From Tepidisphaera sp. (lineage in GTDB: Bacteria > Planctomycetota > Phycisphaerae > Phycisphaerales > UBA1924), in NCBI GenBank assembly GCA_016124375.1, contig WGNV01000004.1, positions 310,001 through 374,000 of the forward strand: DNA of 64,000 bases, read 5' to 3'. The position numbers and the translations under genes were made by a program. This document shows, in pieces, positions 18,159-27,127 of the stretch. Positions within the stretch are counted from its first letter, which is position 1. Each line of letters begins with the position of its first letter. A model generated the notes under the pieces. That model searched no databases. It had not been told where the DNA came from and was given only the letters and a program-made list of their open reading frames with translations.

Positions 18159-18590
18159 TCACTCCGAACGCTTGTCCCCCGCTGCCGCTCGCTCCAACTC
18201 GCCCCACAACGCGGGTGAAATGTCGATCGGCCCATGCCTTGCAATATCGCGAGCCACCTCCGAGGGCGCCCGCCCCTGCACCCGCGCAAGCGCGAACGCC
18301 ACCACACCAGGCGAGCGGCTCAGCCCCGCGCTGCACACCACCAGCGTCGGCATTGCGTCCATCGTCAGTTTCGCGACCACATCGATCGCCAGCCGCAGCG
18401 TGCCCGGCCCGTTTCCCGCGCCGTCTTCAAGCGGCACCCGCAGCACAACCCCTTCGTGTCCCCACACGAACGGCCGTTCTTCCACCGCAAGATCCACGAC
18501 CACCGCTACCCCCGCCCGGCGCAAGTTCGCCGGGTGGTCAAGGTCGCCCCGATTTCCAATCCAGAGCACATTCGGCGCGATCTGTCGCAC
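18159..18590 (-). CDS. Dual-specificity protein phosphatase-like protein
   Basis: A 143-residue protein with the cysteine-phosphatase loop VVCSAGLSRSP, matching C-x5-R-S with the Cys nucleophile and the phosphate-binding Arg. The residue before the Cys is Val, where most family members have His, so the Cys may be less activated. The start MRQIAPNVLWIGNRGDLDHP is like the compact bacterial/archaeal DUSP group, in which a general acid Asp lies upstream; the Asp of VVDLAVEERP or of PLEDGAGNG could serve. It lies 15 bases downstream of the SH3-like gene on the same strand, so the two probably share a transcript. Confidence 0.75.
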   Translation of the reverse strand: MRQIAPNVLWIGNRGDLDHPANLRRAGVAVVVDLAVEERPFVWGHEGVVLRVPLEDGAGNGPGTLRLAIDVVAKLTMDAMPTLVVCSAGLSRSPGVVAFALARVQGRAPSEVARDIARHGPIDISPALWGELERAAAGDKRSE

Positions 18591-18605
18591 GCATCACCGC
18601 CCGGC

Positions 18606-20084
18606 TCATTGCCCGCCATCATCCTTCGCGGGTGCATCCTCTTTCGCGGGCGCGTCCGTCGCCGCCGGCGCCTCGCTCTTGGGCGCTGCTTCCTGCGTCG
18701 CGGGCTGAGCCGCCGCCGCCGGCACGCTGCGCAGCGCATCCACCTGCACCGGCGTGATGATGTTCAACTGCAGCGACCGGTCCAACTGCGCCTCGCCGAT
18801 GATCCCCACCACCGTGCCCACCATCTTGTCGAGTTCGAACTTGTCGGTCTTCCGCAGGTAGCCCAGCGTCCGCGGCGCCGTGCCGCCCACGCTCACCACG
18901 CGGTACATCTGGGGCAGGTCCCGCCCGTTATACACCAGGCTCGGCTGCAACTGCCCGACGATCGTGTAGTACCGGTTCTTGGCGATGTCATCGAGTTGGG
19001 CCTTCAACCGAATCGTGGTGCTGTCGATCTTCGCCTTGGCGTCCGCCTGCTCACGCAGCTTGTTGCGGAAGTCCTGGCGGAGCTTCAGCGCGTCAATCCG
19101 TGCCTGCGCCTGCTGCCGCAGCCGCGCGTCGCTCTCGGGAATCGCATCGTGGGCCCGCTCGTACTCGCTGAGCAGTTCGTCAACTTCCGCCGAGAGCACA
19201 GGCTGCTTCCACACCGCCTGGAACGTCGGCTCCAGCCGCTGCAGGTCGCTCACGGGCCGCTCGGGCGCGGGCGCCACCACCGGCGCTGTTGCCGTCGTCG
19301 TCACGGGCGTCGCGCCCTCGGCGGGCGTCTGCCCCGCGGGCGAGTTGGGGTCGGTCTTCTGAATCACTTCCACCGGCTTGTCAGTCCCCGGCGTCGCGCC
19401 CGGCGTCGGGGGCGTCGCCGTCAGGTCCACGCCCGGGGTGGCCGGTTGCGCGGGCTTGCTCTCCGCTGGCTTGGCTTCACTGGGCTTGGTCTCGCTGGGC
19501 TTGGCCGTCACGCCGCCGGTCGGCAGCGGCCCGACCTGCCCCTTCGCCTTGGCCGCCGCCACTTCCGCGTCCGTCGCACGCCGCAGCGCCCGCAGCTCGA
19601 TATACCCCTTGGACCCCTCCGGCGCCGCGACCTTGTACCCCACCACCGGCCCGTCATTCTCCTTGGCCGGCTCCAGCACCTTCAGCACCGTGCCCGGCGC
19701 CAGCTCGCCCATGAACAGCGACATGTACGACCCGCTGTACCCGCTCACGGAGTTGGCCGCCTTCAGCTTGCTGGGCTTTGAGAGCGTCGCGTTGCTCCCC
19801 TCGATCGTGACATCCTCGGCCCGCACAAACGCCGCCAGCCCCGGCGGATACATCACCCGCGCCCATTCCTTGCCCTCGCCATCCACAATCACCACCTGGT
19901 TCGCATCCAGGTCGGCCACGCTGTAAAACCGCTCTCCATCCCGGGAGCGCAAAGCTTGCTTGCTCTGCACGACGCCGTAATACGGCGCCACATCCTGCAC
20001 CTGCGCCAGCGCCGGCGCCGCCACGAACGCCGCCACGCCCACGATCGCCGTCTTCCACGCCCCGTCGTGCATCCCAAGCTTCAT
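18606..20084 (-). CDS. Secreted SH3-like domain protein with Pro/Thr-rich linker
   Basis: A 492-residue exported protein starting at the ATG with first base 20084; GGGAG lies nine bases before it. The leader ends in AAFVAAPALAQ. Residues about 25-155 form beta-rich repeats (YYGVVQSKQALRSRDGERFYSVADLDANQVV, then WARVMYPPGLAAFVRAEDV) that resemble bacterial SH3 domains binding cell wall or protein. A low-complexity stretch rich in Pro, Thr and Lys (about 165-270) leads to a helical region (EYERAHDAIPESDARLRQQAQARIDALKLRQDFR) and a second small beta domain (YYTIVGQLQPSLVYNGRDLPQMYRVV). The last 40 residues are Ala/Pro-rich. Function unknown. Confidence 0.6.
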   Translation of the reverse strand: MKLGMHDGAWKTAIVGVAAFVAAPALAQVQDVAPYYGVVQSKQALRSRDGERFYSVADLDANQVVIVDGEGKEWARVMYPPGLAAFVRAEDVTIEGSNATLSKPSKLKAANSVSGYSGSYMSLFMGELAPGTVLKVLEPAKENDGPVVGYKVAAPEGSKGYIELRALRRATDAEVAAAKAKGQVGPLPTGGVTAKPSETKPSEAKPAESKPAQPATPGVDLTATPPTPGATPGTDKPVEVIQKTDPNSPAGQTPAEGATPVTTTATAPVVAPAPERPVSDLQRLEPTFQAVWKQPVLSAEVDELLSEYERAHDAIPESDARLRQQAQARIDALKLRQDFRNKLREQADAKAKIDSTTIRLKAQLDDIAKNRYYTIVGQLQPSLVYNGRDLPQMYRVVSVGGTAPRTLGYLRKTDKFELDKMVGTVVGIIGEAQLDRSLQLNIITPVQVDALRSVPAAAAQPATQEAAPKSEAPAATDAPAKEDAPAKDDGGQ

Positions 20085-20386
20085 GATCAATCTCCCGACA
20101 TCGTGTGCCAGTCTGTGCCTTGCGTTGCAACGCGCGGCCACCCGTCCATCTTCCCAGTTCGTCCCGGCGGCCCGCAGGTTCGGACCCTTCCAACTGGCCC
20201 GAACATCTCCCGTTAGGCCAATCTGATCCAATCCGGCCGCTCTTTCCGAACATCGACCGGATCCGCCGCGCCGCTGGAAATACCGACCTTTCGTCGTCCC
20301 AGCGTAGGCCCGCGCCCACCCTCAGAGCCGCGCGCCCGCGCCCTCGCTTTGACGAACCGCCCCAACCTCGCTACGTTCCCCTTCCC
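20085..20386. other. Spacer between divergent SH3-like and TolC-family genes
   Basis: This 302-base stretch must hold both promoters. I see an inverted repeat GTTCGG...CCGAAC with a 16-base loop (near 20178-20205) and several GATCC/GGATC words, but no convincing -35/-10 pair and no small gene. Confidence 0.4.
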
Positions 20387-22195
20387 ATGAAGGCCCCAAA
20401 AACCTGGGCCGCCCACCCGGCGGCGTTGGCAGCCCCCATGCTGGTGCTGCTGGCCGGATGCACATCCTCCTCCCTCTCCAACCAGACCGAAACCAACCTC
20501 CGCCGGAGCGTGGTCGAGTCCGTCAAGCGAGAGGTCGCCGACGCTGAGGCCTTCCCTCAGCCCGTCGTCACCACGCGCGAAGACTACTCCAATCGCCTGG
20601 GCATCAAGCCCGAGATCATGCCCGAGATCGACAAGATGGCCGGGCCCAAGAGCTACGACCCCAAGACCATCGACCTGGGGCTCGACCTCTATGGCCGCCC
20701 CGTCCGCACCGCCGCCATCAGCCTGAAGAATGCCGTCCACTCCGCCGTCGCCAACAACATCGCCGTCCAGTTCGCCCGCCTGGGCCCCGCCGTCAACGAG
20801 GCCCAGGTCCAGTCCGCCGAAGCCGCCTTCGACTGGGACCTCTTCTCCAACCTCAGCTACACCCGCACCGACACCCCCATCCCCAACTCCACCCAGACCG
20901 GCTCCACCAGCACCGTCAACAGCACCGACCAATACAACTTCGCGGCTCAGGCCGGCGTCCGGCGCACCCTCCTGAGTGGCGGCCGCCTGACCGCCCAGCT
21001 CGATGAAAACCTCATCGAGAACAACACCCCCGGTCTCACCGTCCGCCCCAACCCCGCCCAGACCGTCGCCTTCACGCTCCAATGGGACCAGCCCCTGCTG
21101 CGCAACGCCGGCAGCGAAGTAAGCCAGGCCCAGATCCGCATCGCCCGCAACGCCGAACGCACCGCCGTCCAGCAGCTGCGCCGCGACATGATCCGCACCG
21201 TCACCGACACCGAGAAGGCCTACTGGGACCTCGTCCGCGCCCACCGCGACGTCTTCATCCTGAAGCGCCTGCAGGAACGGGGCGAGAAAGTCCGCGACCA
21301 GCTCGAGCAGCGTGCCAAGATCGACGCCAACCAGGCCCAGATCGCCGACGCCCGCGCCCGCGTCGAACGCCGCCGCGCCGACGTGCAGCGCGCCCAGACC
21401 CAGCTTCGCCTCACCAGCGACCGCCTCAAGGCCCTGATGAACAACCCCGACCTGCCGGTCGGCTCCGAGATCGTCATCCTCCCCGCCGACTTCCCGCCCG
21501 ATGAGCCCGTCCGCTTCAGCCTGCTCGACAGCATCCGCCAGACCGTCGCCTACCGCCCCGAAGTTCAGCAGGCCGTCATCGCCATCGACGACGCGTCCAT
21601 CCGCCGCACCGTCGCGGCCAACGGTCGCCTCCCCGATCTCTCCGCCCGCCTTCAGGCCCGCTGGTCCGCCCTCGATAACACCCCGAGCGAGGCCTACAAC
21701 CGGCTCTTCGAGGGCCGCTTCCTCGACTACCTCTTCCAGCTCTCCTTCGAGCAGCCCATCGGCAACCGCGCCGCCGAAGCCGAGTACCGCCGGCGCAGCC
21801 TGGAGCGCATGCAGACCGTGCTCGCCTACCGCAACGCCCTGCAGCAGGCCACGCAGGAGGTCAAGTCCGCGCTCGACCGCATCCAGCTCAACTATCGCCT
21901 GATCGCCCAGACCAAGGTCAGCCGCATCGCCTCCGCCGAATCGCTGCGCGTGCTGCTCGTGGAAAAAGACATCTCGCAGTACACCGTCGAACGCCTCGAC
22001 GCCGAGTTCCAGCGCGAGGAAGAAGTCGCCTCCTCCGAGCGCGACGAGATCCAGTCGCTCACCGACTACAACTCCTCGATCGCGGACCTCTTCGCCGCCA
22101 TCGGCACCGCGCTCGAACGCAACAACATCCACATCGACACGCCCACCGCCGACCAAACCAGCGACCAATGGCGCGAGATGAACCCCGACGACTGA
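20387..22195 (+). CDS. TolC-family outer-membrane efflux lipoprotein
   Basis: A 602-residue member of the TolC/OMF family, which forms trimeric outer-membrane channels for efflux or type I secretion. The ATG at 20387 starts a leader with the lipobox LVLLAGC, so it is anchored by lipid like the NodT/OprM group. The two helical-hairpin repeats of the family are visible (DTEKAYWDLVRAHRDVFILKRLQERGE and later ATQEVKSALDRIQLNYRLIAQT). The strand segments DWDLFSNLSYTRTDTP and RTLLSGGRLTAQLDENL suit the barrel part. The membrane-fusion and pump partners are not adjacent, since Sua5 follows 34 bases later. Confidence 0.85.
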   Translation: MKAPKTWAAHPAALAAPMLVLLAGCTSSSLSNQTETNLRRSVVESVKREVADAEAFPQPVVTTREDYSNRLGIKPEIMPEIDKMAGPKSYDPKTIDLGLDLYGRPVRTAAISLKNAVHSAVANNIAVQFARLGPAVNEAQVQSAEAAFDWDLFSNLSYTRTDTPIPNSTQTGSTSTVNSTDQYNFAAQAGVRRTLLSGGRLTAQLDENLIENNTPGLTVRPNPAQTVAFTLQWDQPLLRNAGSEVSQAQIRIARNAERTAVQQLRRDMIRTVTDTEKAYWDLVRAHRDVFILKRLQERGEKVRDQLEQRAKIDANQAQIADARARVERRRADVQRAQTQLRLTSDRLKALMNNPDLPVGSEIVILPADFPPDEPVRFSLLDSIRQTVAYRPEVQQAVIAIDDASIRRTVAANGRLPDLSARLQARWSALDNTPSEAYNRLFEGRFLDYLFQLSFEQPIGNRAAEAEYRRRSLERMQTVLAYRNALQQATQEVKSALDRIQLNYRLIAQTKVSRIASAESLRVLLVEKDISQYTVERLDAEFQREEEVASSERDEIQSLTDYNSSIADLFAAIGTALERNNIHIDTPTADQTSDQWREMNPDD

Positions 22196-22229
22196 TCGCC
22201 GAGCCGCGCAACGCCCGCAACAATCCCGC

Positions 22230-23204
22230 GTGACCTCCACCCCCGCCGACATCGCCCTCGCCGCCGAGCGTCTGCGCCAAGGCCGCGTCGTCGCATTCCC
22301 CACCGAGACCGTCTACGGCCTGGGCGCCGACGCCCTCTCGCAGGCCGCCGTTCGCCGAGTCTTCGCCCTCAAAGACCGTCCCGCCAACAACCCGCTCATC
22401 GTCCACGTCGCCGATGCCGCCATGGCCGCCCGTTGCGTTCACGCCTGGCCCACGTCCGCCCAAGCCCTCGCCGACGCCTTCTGGCCCGGGCCCCTCTCCA
22501 TCGTCCTCCCCAAGGCCTCTTCCATCCCGTCCATCGTCACCGCCTCCGGACCCAACGTCGCCGTGCGCTGCCCGGATCACCCCGTCGCCCTCGCGCTGCT
22601 CGCGGCCTTCGGCAGTCCCCTCGTCGGCCCCAGCGCCAATCGCTCCGGCTCCATCTCCCCCACCTGCGCCGCCCACGTGCGAGGCGTCTGGACCGAGGAC
22701 GACGTATTCATCCTGGACGGCGGCCCCTGCCGCATCGGCATCGAGTCCACCGTCATCTCCCTCGCCGGCGCCACCCCCCGCGTGCTGCGCCCGGGCATGA
22801 TCACGCCCCACGACCTCGCCCGCGTACTTGGCCAGGGCGTCACCTTCGACGATGCGCCCGCAGCCCCCAACGCCGCCAACGCCCCCCTCGACAGCCCGGG
22901 CCGCCTCCTCTCCCACTACGCCCCCGCCGCCGATGCCATCCTCGTCGCGCGCGAGTCGCTCGAGGCCTCGCTAACGCACGGCTGCGCCTGCCTCCTCATC
23001 GACGCCGACCCGCCCCCCGGCGTCCTCTGCCTCCGCATGCCCTCCGACCCACAGGCCTACGCCGCCGCCCTCTACGACGCCCTGCGTCGCGCCGACGCCG
23101 AACGCCCCACCCGCATCATCATCGAGCGCCCGCCCGCCGCGCCCGACGACCAGCGCTGGGCCGCGATCCTGGACCGCCTCACCCGCGCCTGCGCCCCGCG
23201 CTAA
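22230..23204 (+). CDS. L-threonylcarbamoyladenylate synthase, Sua5 type
   Basis: A 324-residue enzyme that makes threonylcarbamoyl-AMP for the t6A37 modification of ANN-decoding tRNAs. The YrdC domain (about 1-195) has GRVVAFPTETVYGLGADAL, KDRPANNPLIVHV and PLVGPSANRSGSISPT, all typical. A linker with PGRLLSHYAP, the Sua5 interdomain motif, leads to a C-terminal domain of about 110 residues. It is therefore Sua5-like rather than the shorter TsaC. The start is GTG 22230, and the gene follows the TolC gene by 34 bases. Confidence 0.93.
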   Translation: MTSTPADIALAAERLRQGRVVAFPTETVYGLGADALSQAAVRRVFALKDRPANNPLIVHVADAAMAARCVHAWPTSAQALADAFWPGPLSIVLPKASSIPSIVTASGPNVAVRCPDHPVALALLAAFGSPLVGPSANRSGSISPTCAAHVRGVWTEDDVFILDGGPCRIGIESTVISLAGATPRVLRPGMITPHDLARVLGQGVTFDDAPAAPNAANAPLDSPGRLLSHYAPAADAILVARESLEASLTHGCACLLIDADPPPGVLCLRMPSDPQAYAAALYDALRRADAERPTRIIIERPPAAPDDQRWAAILDRLTRACAPR

Positions 23205-23231
23205 CCGCGCGAGCCCACCACCCGCCCCACC

Positions 23232-23369
23232 TCAATCATCATCCAGCATCCGGTGCGCCGGCGTCTCCACGTCGTCATATTGCCCGCGCCTCACCGACCA
23301 GATAAACCCCGCCAAAAACGCCCCCGCGATCACCACCGCCAGCGGCACCGCGATGTACAGCACGCTCAT
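23232..23369 (-). CDS. ccoS: cbb3 oxidase maturation protein CcoS
   Basis: A 45-residue single-helix membrane protein beginning MSVLYIAVPLAVVIAGAF and continuing FIWSVRRGQYDDVETPAHRM. The helix followed by WSVRRGQYDDVETPA is the CcoS signature. In other bacteria CcoS is needed to load haem and copper into the cbb3 oxidase. Its ATG overlaps the stop of ccoI as ATGA, showing translational coupling. It is the last gene of the cco operon, 27 bases from the convergent sua5 end. Confidence 0.9.
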   Translation of the reverse strand: MSVLYIAVPLAVVIAGAFLAGFIWSVRRGQYDDVETPAHRMLDDD

Positions 23370-25927
23370 TCGCCGCCCCCTTCCGCCCCATTCCCAAACG
23401 TGCGGCTGCGCATCGACACCCCCACCGCCGTCAGCGAACTCACCGGCATCACCAACGCCGCCACCAGCGGCGACACCAGCCCCAGCATCGCCAACGCCCC
23501 CGCCACCCCGTTGTAAAACACCGATATCACCAGGTTCCGCCGGATCGTCCCCATCGTCCGCCCGCTCGCCTCCACCAACTCCACCAGCGGCATCAACCCC
23601 GCCCTCCCCAAATACACGTCCGCCGCCGCTAGCGACGCCTCCACCCCGCCGTGCACCGCCACGCCAACATCCGCCGCTGCCAGCGCCGCCGCGTCATTCA
23701 CCCCGTCCCCCACCATCACCACCAGCCCCTCCCGCTTCGCCGCTTCCACCGCCGCCAACTTCTGCTCCGGGCTCCGCCCGCCCAGCGCCTCGCTCGCACC
23801 AATCCCCACCTTCGCCGCCACGGCCTCCACCACCCGCGCCTCATCTCCCGACAACACCGCGACTCGATACCCCATCGCCTTGAGTCTCGCCACCGCCGCC
23901 GCCGCATCTTCCCGCACCACATCCCCCAGCCCCGCGACCGCGACCAACGCCCCATCTACCACCACGCCCACCGGCGTCAGCCCGCGCCGCGTCATCGCGT
24001 CAAACGCCCCCGCCATCGCGCCCGCCGCCCCGCCCGCCGCCTCCATCACAAACCCCCGCGAGCCCACCACCACGCGCCGCCCGTCAATCACCCCGCTCAA
24101 GCCGCCGCCCACGCGCATGGTCACATCCGTGACCACGCCCGCCGCCGCCGGCCCGCAGTCCCGCGCCAGCGCCACGCCCACCGGGTGATTGCTCTGGCGT
24201 TCCAGCGCTGCGACCAGGGGCTTGGCCCACGCCGCGCCTTCCCACGCCGCCAGCGACAACCCGCCCTGCGTGATCGTGCCGGTCTTGTCCAGGAAAATCG
24301 TCCCGCGATTTCGCCCTGCCTGCCCTTGCTTCGGCCCCGCCAATCGCTGAATCGCTTCGCCCCCCTTGATCAGCATCCGCCGCTTGGCCGCCCGCCCCAT
24401 CGCGATCGTCATCGTGAGAGGCGTCGCCAGCCCCAACGCGCACGGGCACGTCACCACCAGCAGCGCCACCGCGTGATCCAGCGCCCGCGAAGGCTCAACA
24501 AACAACCACACGCCCAGCGTCAGCCCCGCCAGCACCAGCATCCCGCCCGCGAAGTACGCCGCGACCTTGTCCGCGAACTCCACGATTGGCGCCCGCCGCC
24601 GTGCCCCTTCTTCCACCAGCCTCATCAGCTTCGCGATCCGCGTCGCTTCCCCCGCCGCGCTCACCCGCACCCGCACGACGCTCGTCACGTTCGTCGTCCC
24701 CGCCGCCACATTCGCGCCGACGCCCACCTCCACCGCCCGCGATTCGCCGGTCAGTACGGCCGCATCCACCGCGCTCTGCCCCTTCTCCACCTCGCCATCC
24801 GCCGGAAAACACTCGCCCGGGCGCACCTCCACCACATCACCCACGACAAGATTCTCAACCGGCACCTCTTCGACTCGCTCTTCCGCCTCCTCGTCCGCGC
24901 CCCGCACCCGGCGCGCCGCGCCCGGCGTCAGCGAGAACAGCAACTCCACGCTGTCCGCCGCCTGCCGTTGCTGCCTGGCCTGCAAAAACCTGCCCACCAG
25001 CAGCGCGAACACCAGCACCGCCACGCTGTCGAAGTAACTCCCCCGCAGCGTCGTCTCCAGCCCCAGCGTCGCCAGCACCGTGGTCCACGCCGCCCACCCC
25101 GCCCCCGCCGCCAGCGCTAGCGCAATCGGCACATCAAAGTGCGCCGACCTCGTCCGGATCGCATACCACGCGCTCGCGAAAAACACCCGCCCGGGCCACG
25201 CCAGCGACACCACCGTGAGCACCAAGCTCGCCCACCGGAAAAACACCCGGTATTCCTGCTCCATCGCCGAGAACGCGCCCGCGTACAGCGCGATCGAGAA
25301 CAGCATCACGTTGCCCGCGCACGCCCCGGCCACCGCCAGCCGCACCAGTTGCCGCCGATCCTCCACCCTTCGCCCCGCCCGCGCCTTGGCGTCCCGCGCG
25401 GGGCTGGGCGGATACCCGATCGCCTCCAACTCCCGCGCCACCTCCGACAGCCGCGTCCGCGCATCATCCCACGTGATCACCACCAGCGACCGCCCCAGAT
25501 CCACCCGCGCCGACACCACCCCATCCAGCAGCCGCGGCAACCTCTCCACCAACCACACGCACGCCGCGCAGTGCATCCCCGTCAAATACAACTCCGCCCG
25601 CCACAACCCCCGCGCATCCCGCGTCGCGTACAGCGTCCTGAACGTCGCATCGTCAAACTCCGCATACGACCGCCCGCTCGACCTGACCGCCCCCTCGCTC
25701 CCCTCGCGCATCTGGTAATACCGCCCCAGCCCGCAGCGATGGATCACCTCGTACGCCGTCTCGCACCCGTGACAGCAAAACTGCTCGCTTCGCCCCTCCC
25801 TCACCAATCCGCGCGCCACCGCCAGCCCGCAGTGCGCACACCGCACCGGCAACGCGCACGCCTCCGAAGCCTGCTCACTCGCCTCGCCCCTCGCCTCTCG
25901 CGTCGGCGCCAAAGCCTCAGTGAGCAT
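23366..25927 (-). CDS. ccoI: Copper-exporting P1B-type ATPase CcoI/FixI
   Basis: An 853-residue copper pump that supplies Cu to the cbb3 oxidase. The N-terminus has two Cys-rich metal sites (CAHC and FCCHGC) of the FixI type, then a heavy-metal-associated domain with GMHCAACVW. The membrane metal site is CPCALGLATPLT, the phosphorylation motif DKTGTITQGG, and the hinge GDGVNDAAALAAADVGVAV. The start used (first base 25927) overlaps the end of the preceding SafE gene by 11 bases; the frame is open nine codons further, but that part is only Arg-rich. Downstream, ccoS overlaps by four bases. Confidence 0.94.
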   Translation of the reverse strand: MLTEALAPTREARGEASEQASEACALPVRCAHCGLAVARGLVREGRSEQFCCHGCETAYEVIHRCGLGRYYQMREGSEGAVRSSGRSYAEFDDATFRTLYATRDARGLWRAELYLTGMHCAACVWLVERLPRLLDGVVSARVDLGRSLVVITWDDARTRLSEVARELEAIGYPPSPARDAKARAGRRVEDRRQLVRLAVAGACAGNVMLFSIALYAGAFSAMEQEYRVFFRWASLVLTVVSLAWPGRVFFASAWYAIRTRSAHFDVPIALALAAGAGWAAWTTVLATLGLETTLRGSYFDSVAVLVFALLVGRFLQARQQRQAADSVELLFSLTPGAARRVRGADEEAEERVEEVPVENLVVGDVVEVRPGECFPADGEVEKGQSAVDAAVLTGESRAVEVGVGANVAAGTTNVTSVVRVRVSAAGEATRIAKLMRLVEEGARRRAPIVEFADKVAAYFAGGMLVLAGLTLGVWLFVEPSRALDHAVALLVVTCPCALGLATPLTMTIAMGRAAKRRMLIKGGEAIQRLAGPKQGQAGRNRGTIFLDKTGTITQGGLSLAAWEGAAWAKPLVAALERQSNHPVGVALARDCGPAAAGVVTDVTMRVGGGLSGVIDGRRVVVGSRGFVMEAAGGAAGAMAGAFDAMTRRGLTPVGVVVDGALVAVAGLGDVVREDAAAAVARLKAMGYRVAVLSGDEARVVEAVAAKVGIGASEALGGRSPEQKLAAVEAAKREGLVVMVGDGVNDAAALAAADVGVAVHGGVEASLAAADVYLGRAGLMPLVELVEASGRTMGTIRRNLVISVFYNGVAGALAMLGLVSPLVAALVMPVSSLTAVGVSMRSRTFGNGAEGGGE

Positions 25928-26642
25928 TGCACACCGCCCTCGGCGCCGCCTCACCCGGCACCGGAATCAGCCGCACCCGCCCCGCCAGCGTCAACCCGCC
26001 CATCACAATCAACACCACCGCCGTCAACAGCGGCATCACCCTCCTCACCGGCCCCAGGCTCCGCTGCAACGCCAACCCCAAGGACGCCATCACCGGCAGC
26101 GTCCCCACCCAAAACACGCCCATCGCCAGCGCGCCCGCGCCGGGCGAACCCGTGCCCGCCGCCGTCGCCGCAAACGCATACAGCCACCCGCAAGGCAGCA
26201 GCGTCGTCAGCAGCCCGATCACGCCCGCCCTTCCCAGCGGCCCCAACCGGTCCGCCACCGAATACCCCCGCATCACCGTGTTCTTCAGCACGCCCGGCAG
26301 CGGCAATCGCGGCACCTTCACCCCCAACACCCGCGCCACCATCACCCCGCCAAACACGAGCATCCACGCCCCCGCGCACACCGCCGCCAGCCGCTGCACG
26401 CCCGCCATGTCCCCCGCGACATCCAGCCCCTTGCCCGCCGCCCCCGCGATCGCCCCCAGCATCACATACGTCGCCAGGCGCCCGAGGTTGTACGACGCGT
26501 TCAGCCCCCACCCCGGCACCCGCCGCGCCTCATCCTCGCCCACCGGGCTCACCGCCATCGCCAGAAAACCGCCGCACATCCCCGCGCAGTGCAGGCTGCC
26601 CAGCAGGCTCGCAGACAAAATGGCAAGCATCATCGCCAGCAT
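25917..26642 (-). CDS. SafE/DsbD-like membrane protein of the cbb3 maturation operon
   Basis: A 241-residue protein with six or more membrane helices and the sulfite exporter TauE/SafE (DsbD transmembrane-like) pattern. It has the paired signatures SLHCAGMCGGF near the start and TTLLPCGWLYAFAATAAGTG in the middle. Proteins of this type are regularly encoded between ccoH and ccoI and are thought to aid Cu or thiol handling during oxidase assembly; the exact reaction is not settled. Spacing is tight: eight bases after ccoH and an 11-base overlap with ccoI. Confidence 0.85.
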   Translation of the reverse strand: MLAMMLAILSASLLGSLHCAGMCGGFLAMAVSPVGEDEARRVPGWGLNASYNLGRLATYVMLGAIAGAAGKGLDVAGDMAGVQRLAAVCAGAWMLVFGGVMVARVLGVKVPRLPLPGVLKNTVMRGYSVADRLGPLGRAGVIGLLTTLLPCGWLYAFAATAAGTGSPGAGALAMGVFWVGTLPVMASLGLALQRSLGPVRRVMPLLTAVVLIVMGGLTLAGRVRLIPVPGEAAPRAVCNAH

Positions 26643-26650
26643 GCAACTCC

Positions 26651-27127
26651 CTACCGCTTCGCCTCCACCGTCTCCTCACACGTAAATCTCGTCCCCAGCG
26701 AATCCACCACCGCGTGCACCCGCCAGCGCCCGCTCCTATGCAGCGGCACCACCGCCCCGTACACCCCCGCCTCGCGCTCCGGCATCACCCCATTCACCCG
26801 CGCCGTGTCGTCCGACTCGTGAAACACCTCAAACTCCACCTTCGCCGCCCGGATCGCCTTCCCCGCGCCATCCACCAGCGTCATCTCCAGATCGCCCGGC
26901 GCTCCCTTTTCCCCCGCCCGCGCCCGCCACGCCGCCTTCCACCCCAGCGCCCGGTTCGTCGCCTGCTGGCGCTGCGTGTCCTCCCAGTGCACCGCCTTGG
27001 TGTAGTAATCCGGCACCACGGCACTCGTCTTCGACGTCGTCGCGAAGTACACCGTCACGCCCACGATCGCCATGTTCATCCCCAGCAACCCCACGATCGC
27101 CAAGGGCCAACCACTTCCCGGTTTCAT
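26651..27127 (-). CDS. ccoH: CcoH/FixH family cbb3 oxidase assembly protein
   Basis: A 158-residue protein with one N-terminal helix (WPLAIVGLLGMNMAIVGVTVYF) and a periplasmic beta domain, the FixH layout. The segment VVPDYYTKAVHWEDTQRQQATN after the helix is typical of the family. CcoH binds the core oxidase subunits and supports their stable assembly. Its ATG shares one base with the ccoG stop (TGATG), so translation is coupled. Confidence 0.88.
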   Translation of the reverse strand: MKPGSGWPLAIVGLLGMNMAIVGVTVYFATTSKTSAVVPDYYTKAVHWEDTQRQQATNRALGWKAAWRARAGEKGAPGDLEMTLVDGAGKAIRAAKVEFEVFHESDDTARVNGVMPEREAGVYGAVVPLHRSGRWRVHAVVDSLGTRFTCEETVEAKR

